NCBI GenBank assembly: GCA_016779165.1
Contig: JADHOE010000005.1
Coordinates: 1 to 52,086, forward strand
Direction: 5' to 3'
Length of the DNA: 52,086 nucleotides
From: Candidatus Margulisiibacteriota bacterium
GTDB lineage: Bacteria > Margulisbacteria > Marinamargulisbacteria > UBA817
Each line of letters starts with the position of its first letter. The first letter of the stretch is position 1. Of this stretch, positions 34,926 to 43,639 are shown piece by piece. The notes below the pieces were generated by a model. The model saw only the letters and a list, made by a program, of their open reading frames with translations. It was not told where the DNA came from and ran no database searches. The position numbers and the translations under genes are program-made.

Positions 34926-36671
34926 ATGGTGAATGGCCTGTTGGTAATTGGGGTAAGCTATGTGGGGTTTATTTTGGCATACCATACCTATGGGCGCTGG
35001 CTTGGTCAGCGTATCTTTCGTTTGGGACAAAAAAAAACACCTGCCGTTCAAATGGCGGATGGGCACGATTTTGTGCCATCTAAAAAATGGATGGTGTTTG
35101 GGCATCATTTTACATCAATTGCCGGTACGGGCCCCATTGTTGGCCCAGCAATAGGTGTGATATGGGGGTGGTTACCTGCGCTGATTTGGGTAGTATTTGG
35201 GGCCATTTTTATGGGTGCAGTGCATGATTTTGGGGCGCTTGTGCTGTCTCTTCGAAATAACGGGCGATCCATTGGGGATATCGCTGGCGGGCTTATCTCT
35301 CGCCGAGTAGGGATGATGATCTTTTTTATTGTCTGTTTAGCCCTATGGATTGTGATTGCCATTTTTGGCTTAATTATTGCCATTATTTTTGATTTGTTTC
35401 CTGAGTCGGTTGGCCCAGTATGGGCTGAAATCCCAATTGCCATTGCCTTTGGTTTTTTTGCAAGCCGTTACCCAAACCGATTTTTACCCTTGAGCATAAT
35501 GGCCATTTTCAGCATGTGTGTTGTGGTGGTATTGGGGCATGTGTTTCCCCTGCAGTTGCCCAGCATTATGGGCCTTCCTCCTACGGGAGGGTGGACCATT
35601 CTATGTTTGATTTACGCATGCATAGCAGCTGCATTGCCAGTGAATGTGTTATTGCAGCCCCGAGATTATTTAAATGCCTGGCAGTTATTGGTGGCCTTGG
35701 GGCTTTTGGTGCTTGGGGCATTAGCTACCGGATTCACGGGGCAATTGCCCATGGTAGCCCCCGCAATTGTGGGCAGCCCATCGGGTGCCCCACCCATGAT
35801 GCCGTTTTTATGGATCACCATTGCATGTGGGGCAATATCGGGGTTTCACTCATTGGTGGCATCGGGTACAACATCCAAGCAATTGCGCAACGAATCCGAT
35901 GCGCAAATGGTTGGTTATGGGTCTATGCTATTGGAAGGGGCCCTGGCGGTGATGATTATAGTTGCATGTTGCGCAGGCATTGGCATGGGGTATCCGTTGG
36001 AGAATGGGCAATGGGTCACCGGGGAATTGGCTTGGCAAACGCATTATGCATCTTGGGGGGCCAGTGCTGGCTTGGCATCAAAGATTCATGCTGTGGTGAT
36101 TGGCTGCGCGAACATGATGACCACCCTGGGCATTCCCCAACATGTGGGTGCTGTTATTATTGGGGTGTTTATTGCATCGTTTGCTGGAACAACATTGGAT
36201 ACATCCACTCGGTTGCAGCGGACCATGCTATTGGAATTCTTTGCCATGTTTCGGTGGTATCCATCGGTGGGGGTGGCGACATTATTGGCTGCTTTATCAG
36301 GTGGCATGCTGGCCTTTTCAACAGGATTTTCTGGCAAGGGTGCGCTACAACTTTGGCCGGTATTTGGTGTGCTTAACCAGTTACTGGCGTGCATTGGTTT
36401 GGGTGTATTAACCCATTATTTATACAAAAAGAAATCGCGGGTAGTGGGCGTTGCTGCGGCCCCGTTTATTGCCATGATGGGGGTGACATGTTGGGCCAGT
36501 GCTCTGAATCAATATCAGTTTTTTATAACCCAACAATGGGGACTTTTTGGATTAAACCTTCTGATACTTGGTTGTTTTATTGGTATTTGTTATGAAATTA
36601 TGGTGGCCGTTTTCGAGCTAAAAGAAAAAAAGAGCCGGCGCTTGGCATTATTAAGTGATACCTTGGGGTGA
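34926..36671 (+). CDS. CstA family peptide/pyruvate transporter (carbon starvation protein)
   Basis: 581 aa, about 15 hydrophobic segments. HDFVPSKKWMVFGHHFTSIAGTGPIVGPAIG is contained as two adjacent motifs: FGHHFTSIAGTGPI, the CstA signature, and WGWLPALIWVVFGAIFMGAVHD. Others are SLRNNGRSIGDIAGG and ASFAGTTLDTSTRLQR. E. coli relatives (CstA, BtsT) import peptides or pyruvate by H+ symport; this one is shorter than CstA (701 aa). Transcription appears leaderless. It is followed by argB at 70 bases. Confidence 0.92.
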   Translation: MVNGLLVIGVSYVGFILAYHTYGRWLGQRIFRLGQKKTPAVQMADGHDFVPSKKWMVFGHHFTSIAGTGPIVGPAIGVIWGWLPALIWVVFGAIFMGAVHDFGALVLSLRNNGRSIGDIAGGLISRRVGMMIFFIVCLALWIVIAIFGLIIAIIFDLFPESVGPVWAEIPIAIAFGFFASRYPNRFLPLSIMAIFSMCVVVVLGHVFPLQLPSIMGLPPTGGWTILCLIYACIAAALPVNVLLQPRDYLNAWQLLVALGLLVLGALATGFTGQLPMVAPAIVGSPSGAPPMMPFLWITIACGAISGFHSLVASGTTSKQLRNESDAQMVGYGSMLLEGALAVMIIVACCAGIGMGYPLENGQWVTGELAWQTHYASWGASAGLASKIHAVVIGCANMMTTLGIPQHVGAVIIGVFIASFAGTTLDTSTRLQRTMLLEFFAMFRWYPSVGVATLLAALSGGMLAFSTGFSGKGALQLWPVFGVLNQLLACIGLGVLTHYLYKKKSRVVGVAAAPFIAMMGVTCWASALNQYQFFITQQWGLFGLNLLILGCFIGICYEIMVAVFELKEKKSRRLALLSDTLG

Positions 36672-36707
36672 TTGGGACGGATATTGATGGCCAGGACGGC
36701 ATGGTTT

Positions 36708-36737
36708 TGCTAAAATAACCCTTATTTAGAAAAGGGT
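36708..36737 (+). promoter_or_regulatory. argB promoter and leader hairpin
   Basis: Extended -10 TGC-TAAAAT (36708-36716). Directly after it the leader forms ACCCTT, loop ATTTAGAA, AAGGGT (36718-36737). The 3' arm holds the AAGGG that would act as Shine-Dalgarno 5 nt before the ATG, so pairing could hide it. Confidence 0.4.
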
Positions 36738-36741
36738 CCGC

Positions 36742-37596
36742 ATGAAGAACGATAAGCAAAAAAAGGCCATTGCTTTGGTAGAAGCATTGCCATACATTAA
36801 ACAATTTTCTGGTCAGATTATGGTGATAAAGTATGGGGGGTCCTTAATGGTAAACCACACCCTAAGGGATCAGTTTGCCAACGATATTGTGTTGCTTCGG
36901 TATGTGGGCATTAAACCGGTGATTGTGCATGGTGGTGGGAAAGAAATCACCAAATGGATGAAAAAGCTGGGCAAAGAAGCCGTATTCATTGACGGCCAGC
37001 GATTCACCGATGATGAGACCATGGAACTAACAGAAATGGTGCTGTCTGGAAAGGTAAACAATGAAATTGTATCGTTGTTAAATCAGCATGGCGGAAAAGC
37101 TGTGTCATTGTCCGGAAAGTCAGCCAATATTTTTAATGCCAAACGCATTCGATCAAAAAAAGACCAAGACCTTGGCTTTGTAGGAAGCATTGAATCGGTT
37201 GATACTCGGTTGATTCATACCCTATGCAATGAAGGGTATATCCCTGTCATTTCATCGGTTGGGTGTGATGCTGATGGCCATACATTAAACTTGAATGCAG
37301 ATAATGTGGCCAGTGCCGTGGCCCGCTTTTTGGAAAGCAAAAAACTTATTTTTTTAACCGATGTTGATGGGTTAATGATTGATGGAAAACTTCAACCGTT
37401 GATATCCGTTGATGAGGCCAAAGAGCTAATGGCCCACCCGGATATTCAAGGCGGGATGTTGCCCAAACTTGAATGCTCCATTCAGGCAGCCAACAATGGT
37501 GTGGATTGCGTGCATATTATTAATGGCTCAACGGAGCATGCGGTGTTGCTGGAAATATTTACCAACCGGGGCATTGGGACCATGTTAAAACAATGA
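36742..37596 (+). CDS. argB: Acetylglutamate kinase
   Basis: 284 aa. Second step of arginine synthesis, phosphorylating N-acetylglutamate. MVIKYGGSLMVN, VIVHGGGKEITKWM and the Asn-rich HTLNLNADNVASAVA with FLTDVDGL are typical. It begins a tight cluster (argB-argF-argG-argH-ndk) linked by overlaps of 4, 11, 4 and 7 bases. Confidence 0.97.
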   Translation: MKNDKQKKAIALVEALPYIKQFSGQIMVIKYGGSLMVNHTLRDQFANDIVLLRYVGIKPVIVHGGGKEITKWMKKLGKEAVFIDGQRFTDDETMELTEMVLSGKVNNEIVSLLNQHGGKAVSLSGKSANIFNAKRIRSKKDQDLGFVGSIESVDTRLIHTLCNEGYIPVISSVGCDADGHTLNLNADNVASAVARFLESKKLIFLTDVDGLMIDGKLQPLISVDEAKELMAHPDIQGGMLPKLECSIQAANNGVDCVHIINGSTEHAVLLEIFTNRGIGTMLKQ

Positions 37597-38471
37597 CTCA
37601 TTTTATTGATATTGCTGATGAAACGCCGGACACCATTAACGAGATACTGCACTTGGCAGAAACTGCAGCCAACGACGCACCTTTAGCTGGGGCATCGGTT
37701 GGGCTTATTTTTGAAAAGCCATCGAACCGCACGCGATTTTCTTTTGAGGTGGGCATTCAACGGTTGGGTGGGCAAGCCGTCTATATTAAGGGGGAGGACA
37801 TTCAAATGGGAGACCGAGAGCCCATTTCGCACGTGAGTCGGGTGATGAGCCGTTACTTTGATTTGATGGTGTTTCGTACCACACACCACAGCCGCTTGAT
37901 GGCGTTTTCAGAGCATGCCACCGTGCCGGTGATCAATGGGTTATCAAATCACTCTCACCCATGCCAAGCGTTGGCCGATGCGTTAACCATTAAACAACAC
38001 TTTGGCAGCTTTGATGGCCTGTGGCTCACCTACATTGGGGATGGCAATAATGTCTGCCAATCGCTGATGGAAATGTCTGTTGTTTGTGGGTTTAATATGG
38101 TGGTGGTATGCCCCCCAGCGTACCAGCCAAAATCAGTGCCCCATGGGGTGCATGTGACCCATGATATATCCGATGTTATTGCCAACACCCATGTGATATA
38201 CACGGATGTATGGGTGTCAATGGGGGATGAGCATGAAACCAAGGAACGATTGGATGCATTTCAGCCGTATCAAGTGAATTCGGCATTGATGCAACAGGCG
38301 CGAGAGGATTGCATATTTTTGCATTGCCTGCCTGCCAATATTGGGCAAGAAGTGACCAATGATGTGTTTGAGTCAAGCGCGTCTAAGGTGTTTGACCAAG
38401 CAGAAAATCGGATGCATGCCCAAAATGGCCTAATGCGGTGGATAATGAAAGGACGAAACAATGAAAAATAA
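37593..38471 (+). CDS. argF: Ornithine carbamoyltransferase
   Basis: 292 aa, start overlaps the argB stop (ATGA). It carries [15 protein letters not shown] (carbamoyl-phosphate site, S-x-R-T-R), [26 protein letters not shown]-like [12 protein letters not shown], and FLHCLPAN with the ornithine-interacting Cys. It transfers the carbamoyl group made by CarAB to ornithine. Confidence 0.97.
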   Translation: MTHFIDIADETPDTINEILHLAETAANDAPLAGASVGLIFEKPSNRTRFSFEVGIQRLGGQAVYIKGEDIQMGDREPISHVSRVMSRYFDLMVFRTTHHSRLMAFSEHATVPVINGLSNHSHPCQALADALTIKQHFGSFDGLWLTYIGDGNNVCQSLMEMSVVCGFNMVVVCPPAYQPKSVPHGVHVTHDISDVIANTHVIYTDVWVSMGDEHETKERLDAFQPYQVNSALMQQAREDCIFLHCLPANIGQEVTNDVFESSASKVFDQAENRMHAQNGLMRWIMKGRNNEK

Positions 38472-39663
38472 AGTGGTATTGGCATATTCAGGGGGGCTAG
38501 ATACATCGATTATGATTCCATGGTTAAAGGACCATTATGATTGTGACGTGATTGCCATGTGCGCCAATTTGGGCCAAGCTGATGAGCTGGATGGCTTGGA
38601 AGAAAAAGCATTGGCAACAGGTGCTTCGAAGGTATTTGTTGAAGACCTACGGGAGACGTTTATTACGGACTATATTTACCCCACCATGCAAGCGGGTGCC
38701 ATTTATGAACGGCAATACTTGTTGGGGACCAGTTTTGGTCGACCATTGATTGCCAAACGCCAAGTTGACATTGCCAAGCAAGAAGGCGCGACCATGGTGG
38801 CGCATGGGGCCACTGGCAAAGGAAATGACCAGGTTCGGTTTGAATTGACGTTCATGGCCTTGGCCCCAGAGTTGACCATTGTTGCCCCTTGGAAAGATGA
38901 CCAATGGACCCTGCATTCCCGTGAGGATTGCTTGGCCTATGCCGATGAAAAAGGGGTGCCAGTTGCGCAATCCAAAGCTCGAATTTATTCGGAAGATCGA
39001 AACATTTGGCACATTTCTCACGAAGGTGGGGTGTTGGAAGATCCGGCCAATGAAGCGCCAAGCGATGTGTTTACCATTTCGTCTCCTATTGAGGATGCGG
39101 TGGATACCCCTGAGTACGTGGTGATTGCGTATGAGAAAGGGGTACCTGTGTCTGTGAATGGGACCCCCATGGGCCCGGTTGAATTGCTAACTCAATTGAA
39201 TGCATTGGGTGCTGCGCATGGCATTGGGCAGGTGGACATGGTGGAAAACCGTTTGGTTGGCATGAAGTCACGTGGGGTGTATGAAACCCCGGGGGGTACT
39301 ATTTTATATGAAACCCATCGGATGCTAGAGCAATTGGTATTGGACCGTGATACAGCGTTATTGAAGCAAAGACTTGCCATTGAATATGCACAAATGGTGT
39401 ATGATGGGCGTTGGTTTTGCCCTGCAAAACAAGCGCTCGATGCCTTTGTTCAGTCCACTCAAAAAAACATGACAGGCACGGTGAAAGTGAAACTTTATAA
39501 GGGTAATATTGTGCCTGCAGGTGTGGCATCTAAGCAGTCACTTTACCACCATGATTTGGCCTCTTTTTCAGATACCGATTTATATAATCAGCAAGATGCC
39601 ACGGGCTTCATTCGTTTGTTTGGATTGCCCATGAAGGTGAATGGCATGGTTGGGCGATCATGA
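38461..39663 (+). CDS. argG: Argininosuccinate synthase
   Basis: 400 aa. Joins citrulline and aspartate with [19 protein letters not shown] is the N-type ATP pyrophosphatase PP loop; [29 protein letters not shown] and GRSEDRN-like [16 protein letters not shown] follow. It overlaps argF by 11 bases and argH by 4. Confidence 0.98.
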   Translation: MKNKVVLAYSGGLDTSIMIPWLKDHYDCDVIAMCANLGQADELDGLEEKALATGASKVFVEDLRETFITDYIYPTMQAGAIYERQYLLGTSFGRPLIAKRQVDIAKQEGATMVAHGATGKGNDQVRFELTFMALAPELTIVAPWKDDQWTLHSREDCLAYADEKGVPVAQSKARIYSEDRNIWHISHEGGVLEDPANEAPSDVFTISSPIEDAVDTPEYVVIAYEKGVPVSVNGTPMGPVELLTQLNALGAAHGIGQVDMVENRLVGMKSRGVYETPGGTILYETHRMLEQLVLDRDTALLKQRLAIEYAQMVYDGRWFCPAKQALDAFVQSTQKNMTGTVKVKLYKGNIVPAGVASKQSLYHHDLASFSDTDLYNQQDATGFIRLFGLPMKVNGMVGRS

Positions 39664-41039
39664 CGCAACCTCAATTGTGGGGGGGGCGATTTAAAAAAGG
39701 GTTGGCAGATGCGGCCAAAGCATTTAGCTATTCGTTGTCGTTTGATCAGGCATTATTGCCATACGATATTGCCGTTAATAAAGCCCATGTGTTGGGGCTA
39801 ATGAAAGCGGGTGTGTTAACCAAGGCAGAAAAGAAAACCCTTCATCGGGCATTGGATGAGGTATTGGATGAGGCCCCAGCGGCGTTAACTCCCCTGCCAG
39901 ATGATGAGGATGTGCATGGGTTTGTTGAGCGAATGGTGGTTCAGAAGGTGGGTGATTTGGGTAAAAAAATGCACACTGGAAAATCGAGGAATGACCAGGT
40001 GGCTACGGATGTTCGGTTGTACATTAAGCATCATATTTCAGACATCAACGATTTAATTCATACGACATTAAAGGCATTGTACGACTTGGCTGTTTGCCAT
40101 AAAGAAACAGTGTTCCCTGGGTTTACTCATTTGCAAATTGCGCAACCCGTGGTGTTGGCGCACCATGTGTTGGCTTACATTGAAAAATTTAAGCGGGATC
40201 AAAACCGCTTTGTGGATGCGTTTGAACGGGCCGATGTTTGCCCTTTGGGCTCAGCTGCTATGGCGGGCCCGAATTATGGCATAGACCGGTTGATGGTTGC
40301 GGGCGAACTGGGGTTTTCAGACATTACATTGAACAGCATGGACGCGGTATCCGACCGTGATTTTATGTTTGATTTTTTATATGCGGCATCCATGATTACG
40401 CTTCATTTGTCTCAGTTTTGTGAGGAACTAATTTTTTGGTCGTCTTCCGTGGTTGGCTTCATTCGCATTGGGGATGAATTTACCACTGGCAGTTCGATTA
40501 TGCCGCAAAAAAAGAACCCTGACATTGCTGAATTGATTCGTGGGCAAGCCGGGCCGGTGGTTGGGCAATTCATGGGCTTGCATGAAATGGTGAAGGGGTT
40601 ACCCTTAACATACAACCGTGATTTACAAAACGATAAATTATTGCTGTTTCAAGCGGTTGATATTACCACGTCGGTGTTGGAATGTTTTTCTGGCATGATC
40701 CCCACCATCGACGTCAACAAGGATCGCATTGAATCGGCCATGATGTCGGGCCATATTTTGGCCACTGAGTTGGCGGACTATTTGAGTCAAAAGGGTGTGC
40801 CATTTCGAGATGCGCATCATGTGGTGGGGCAAATGGTGCAGCATGCGGATTCGGTTGGAAAACAGGTGCATGAACTAAGCATTGATGAGCTAAAAGGGTT
40901 TTCCCCAGTGGTTGAATTGGATGTGTCGGATCGGTTATCATTTAAAGCAGCAATTGACCAAAAACAAGGGATTGGATCAACCTCATTTTTGCAAATACAA
41001 GAGCGGTTGAATCAATTGAAGGAGGAATTTAAATGGTAG
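39660..41039 (+). CDS. argH: Argininosuccinate lyase
   Basis: 459 aa. Splits argininosuccinate to arginine and fumarate. [48 protein letters not shown] and the fumarase-family signature [19 protein letters not shown] are all present. It is the last arginine step. Start overlaps argG (ATGA). Confidence 0.98.
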   Translation: MTQPQLWGGRFKKGLADAAKAFSYSLSFDQALLPYDIAVNKAHVLGLMKAGVLTKAEKKTLHRALDEVLDEAPAALTPLPDDEDVHGFVERMVVQKVGDLGKKMHTGKSRNDQVATDVRLYIKHHISDINDLIHTTLKALYDLAVCHKETVFPGFTHLQIAQPVVLAHHVLAYIEKFKRDQNRFVDAFERADVCPLGSAAMAGPNYGIDRLMVAGELGFSDITLNSMDAVSDRDFMFDFLYAASMITLHLSQFCEELIFWSSSVVGFIRIGDEFTTGSSIMPQKKNPDIAELIRGQAGPVVGQFMGLHEMVKGLPLTYNRDLQNDKLLLFQAVDITTSVLECFSGMIPTIDVNKDRIESAMMSGHILATELADYLSQKGVPFRDAHHVVGQMVQHADSVGKQVHELSIDELKGFSPVVELDVSDRLSFKAAIDQKQGIGSTSFLQIQERLNQLKEEFKW

Positions 41040-41446
41040 AACAAAGTTTGGTGTTTATTAAGCCTGATGGTGTACGGCGCAATTTAATCGCCGAGGTGGT
41101 TGGTCGGTTTGAACGTCGGGGCTTTGGGTTTAAAAAATTGGAGCTTCGCACGTTATCCCCCAACGAGGTGGATGCCCATTACCAAGAACATGTGGGTAAG
41201 GATTTTTACCCACGGTTACGGGACTTCATTTTAAGTGGACCTGTATTGCTAATGGTTTTGGAAGGGGACCGGGCCATTGATGTGATTCGCACCATGGTTG
41301 GCCCGACGGATGCCTTGGACGCATTGCCCGGCACCATTCGCGGTGATTTGGCCTTATCAAAAGGTGAAAATATTATTCACGCTTCTGATAGTGTTGCATC
41401 AGCAGAACGCGAGATTGAGAACTTTTTCGGCGCGCTTGTTGCTTAG
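41033..41446 (+). CDS. ndk: Nucleoside diphosphate kinase
   Basis: 137 aa. [17 protein letters not shown] and the phospho-His segment NIIHASDSVASAEREI are diagnostic. It exchanges phosphate among nucleoside di- and triphosphates. AAGGAGG lies within the end of argH, with a 7-base overlap. Confidence 0.97.
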   Translation: MVEQSLVFIKPDGVRRNLIAEVVGRFERRGFGFKKLELRTLSPNEVDAHYQEHVGKDFYPRLRDFILSGPVLLMVLEGDRAIDVIRTMVGPTDALDALPGTIRGDLALSKGENIIHASDSVASAEREIENFFGALVA

Positions 41447-41450
41447 CCTT

Positions 41451-42368
41451 ATGGTTTTGGTGGGGGTGGCGTTTGTGCTGTTGTGGTTACGTTTAGGCAT
41501 TCACAAAGAGGTGTTCTATGAGGATGACTGGTTGGACTCACCCCTTACCCGAGACATAAACATTGATAACCCAAATCGTTTGGTGTCGATGAGCATTCCA
41601 AACCCAACGCCAGCACAAAAACTGCAGCCAGTGATGGTGTTGGTTCATGGGTTTTCAGCATCGACATTTGAGTTTGAATCATTTAAAAAGGCCATGAGTG
41701 CCAGTGAGCCTTCGGTGCTGTTTTCCAATGTTATTTTGGGTGGCCATGGCCAGGACCATGAGGCGTTTCGACGGGCTACCTATGCCGATTGGCTGGCCCC
41801 CATTGTGGCGGAGGTTCAGGCATTGGTGGCATTGGGGTATGAGCGTATTTATATGGTTGGGTTGTCCACTGGCGCCACTGGTATTTTGCATGTGCTTTTG
41901 GATGGGTTGTTGCCAACTGAATCCCTTCGGGGTCTTTTTTTTGTGGACATATTCATAACGCCCAAGGATACCAATTTGCATATCGTGCCCTATATTCAAT
42001 ATGTGGTAAAAAATACTCGGTCGGGTGCAAGTCGACCCATTGAAACCCGCCATTGGTATGTGAACCGGCCCACCAGCGCATTGGTTCAATTATTGGCCCT
42101 AACAAAAACAGTTCAAACTCAATTAACCCAAGATGCGCAACGCAATACCCCACCCATTCTGTTGTTTACATCGGACAATGATCCGACATCCGATACCATA
42201 GGGTCGGATGTGGTGGCTAAGGCCATTCCAAATGCCAAGGTAATACGTTATGAATCGAATCGGCACATTATTGTTGAGCCTCAAGCCAAGCGAGATTGGA
42301 CGGACGAAGATCAGGCGAATTTTGATTCGGTGATATCGGCCATTGTGTTGGCAATGTCTAAAAAATAA
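41451..42368 (+). CDS. Membrane-anchored alpha/beta hydrolase
   Basis: About 305 aa from ATG 41451; in-frame TTG codons at 41436 and 41439 are also possible, overlapping ndk. A single N-terminal membrane helix (MVLVGVAFVLLWLRLGI) is followed by an alpha/beta-hydrolase fold. Visible: VLVHGFSASTFEFESF (oxyanion loop), the nucleophile elbow VGLSTGATG, the acid in FTSDNDPTSD, and the His in SNRHIIVEP. Probably an esterase or lipase on the outer face of the cytoplasmic membrane; the substrate is unknown. Last gene of the arg cluster and not obviously related to arginine. Confidence 0.85.
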   Translation: MVLVGVAFVLLWLRLGIHKEVFYEDDWLDSPLTRDINIDNPNRLVSMSIPNPTPAQKLQPVMVLVHGFSASTFEFESFKKAMSASEPSVLFSNVILGGHGQDHEAFRRATYADWLAPIVAEVQALVALGYERIYMVGLSTGATGILHVLLDGLLPTESLRGLFFVDIFITPKDTNLHIVPYIQYVVKNTRSGASRPIETRHWYVNRPTSALVQLLALTKTVQTQLTQDAQRNTPPILLFTSDNDPTSDTIGSDVVAKAIPNAKVIRYESNRHIIVEPQAKRDWTDEDQANFDSVISAIVLAMSKK

Positions 42369-42600
42369 GCCATGGGCTTTTTGGCCTCACAATGATATGT
42401 TCTATACCTTCATGTAAGGTACTGTCTGGCCACTTAAGGTCCCCATTGAGTCCACATTTGGTATTAGAATCATTAGGGTTCCATGAAGTTGGAGAAATGC
42501 GCCCGCCTAATGTCATACGACTATCCTTTAAAGGTTTTTCACACGCTTGTTCTGTATTGTCTTTTGCATGTACTGGTGTTGTTCCATGGTAAAATGTCAA
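42358..42600 (-). other. Doubtful small ORF or remnant (80 codons)
   Basis: The frame starts with TTG, lacks a Shine-Dalgarno and ends inside the upstream hydrolase. Its composition (HGTTPVHAKDNTEQACEKPL, LGGRISPTSWNPNDSN) looks more protein-like than a typical shadow frame, with two Cys and mixed polar residues. I do not recognise it. It may be the remains of a secreted protein. Otherwise the 314-base stretch 42369-42682 between convergent genes holds only short repeats (GACGTT twice near 42610-42630, the palindrome GCGAATTCGC at 42665-42674) and no RNA gene that I recognise. Confidence 0.2.
42367..42382 (+). terminator. Short terminator after the alpha/beta hydrolase
   Basis: AAGCC, loop ATG, GGCTT followed by TTT, starting within the hydrolase stop codon. 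A 5-bp stem with a T-run is weak but correctly placed. Confidence 0.4.
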
Positions 42601-42682
42601 TGGTACTGGACGTTATTTAGACGTTCATAAGAGGCAACTCAAATGGCATCGTGAGTAGGTAACGGCGAATTCGCTAAATCAC

Positions 42683-43639
42683 TTAAAACACCTGATTAAA
42701 ACCGAAATAAAACTCTTTGTTGGTTTCGGCAAAAGCAAGTTCCAAACGAAGTGACGCACCACCAAACGGGATGTGGCCAGCAAACCCGTAGGATACCAAT
42801 GATTTTTTTAGCTGACCCGGGTGTGCCCCAATGGCACCACATTCAATGAATGGCACGGCGATAAACCATGCACTAACAGGGGCACGCCATTCCAGCTGAG
42901 CATAGCTTAAGTGCTTATCAAGAATATCACTGGTTTTATACCCGCGAAGGTATGAGTAGCTGCCAGCGCCAGATAAAAACAAAATGTGGGGGTGGTGGGT
43001 GAGTGTCTGTGTGCTATATACTTTTGTTGCTAAAACACCATGTGGCATTGGTTTAAAATAACGCACGTCATTTGAAAAAATGCTGTGGCCGTCATATAGG
43101 TTTAGTGTGAATGCATTGTAGTAACCGTTTTGGGTATTGATGGTTTTGTCTCGGGTATCCAGTTCCGCACCCAAAACAAGCCCCAAGGTGGTTATATTTG
43201 TAAACTCACGTGTGCCACTATTTTTGCCAACGTCTTCATTGTAGTAACTCGCAGTTAAACCAACCACGGCATTCCATTGGTTAACCAGTGGGCGTTCAAC
43301 AGTTATTGTTGTGCTAAGTTCGGAGAAATATAAGGTTTCTGTGTCTGTTTTTTTGGAGGTATTGCCAATGCCGTAATAACTTTTGCCTGTGTTTGAACCA
43401 AAGAGTTGGATGTTAATGGTTTGGTTTCCAAAAGGAAGGTTGGCTGCATTAATAAACCCTGATTGCCCTTTTTTTTGGGTGAGTCCAAAGCTTTGAATGG
43501 CACTTGTTGCACTGATTTCGTTTTGCCAAAATAAGCCGAGCATGGTGCCCGTGTCGTTTGAAAACCCAATGATTGGAAATAGTGCCCCATGGCTTTTTAA
43601 GGTGAATACCACCACTAACGATAACCAAACAATGCGCAT
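42683..43639 (-). CDS. Omp85/BamA-like outer-membrane beta-barrel protein lacking POTRA domains
   Basis: 318 aa, signal peptide (MRIVWLSLVVVFTLKSHGA). The body is alternating beta strands with aromatic girdles. SYLRGYKTSDIL is the L6-loop LRGY/VRGF motif of the Omp85 family, and the C-terminal residue is Phe (FGFNQVF), the usual signal for assembly by the BAM complex. BamA, TamA and FhaC carry 1-5 POTRA domains before the barrel; none fits in this length. It may be a small surface-antigen-like porin or lipid/protein transporter. The start overlaps the symporter stop by one base (TAATG), suggesting coupling. Confidence 0.8.
   Translation of the reverse strand: MRIVWLSLVVVFTLKSHGALFPIIGFSNDTGTMLGLFWQNEISATSAIQSFGLTQKKGQSGFINAANLPFGNQTINIQLFGSNTGKSYYGIGNTSKKTDTETLYFSELSTTITVERPLVNQWNAVVGLTASYYNEDVGKNSGTREFTNITTLGLVLGAELDTRDKTINTQNGYYNAFTLNLYDGHSIFSNDVRYFKPMPHGVLATKVYSTQTLTHHPHILFLSGAGSYSYLRGYKTSDILDKHLSYAQLEWRAPVSAWFIAVPFIECGAIGAHPGQLKKSLVSYGFAGHIPFGGASLRLELAFAETNKEFYFGFNQVF

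Noticed and set aside
35516-36376. A 286-codon frame inside the CstA-type gene
   Set aside because: It lies wholly within a clear transporter on the same strand and has Cys/Trp/His-rich shadow composition without motifs.
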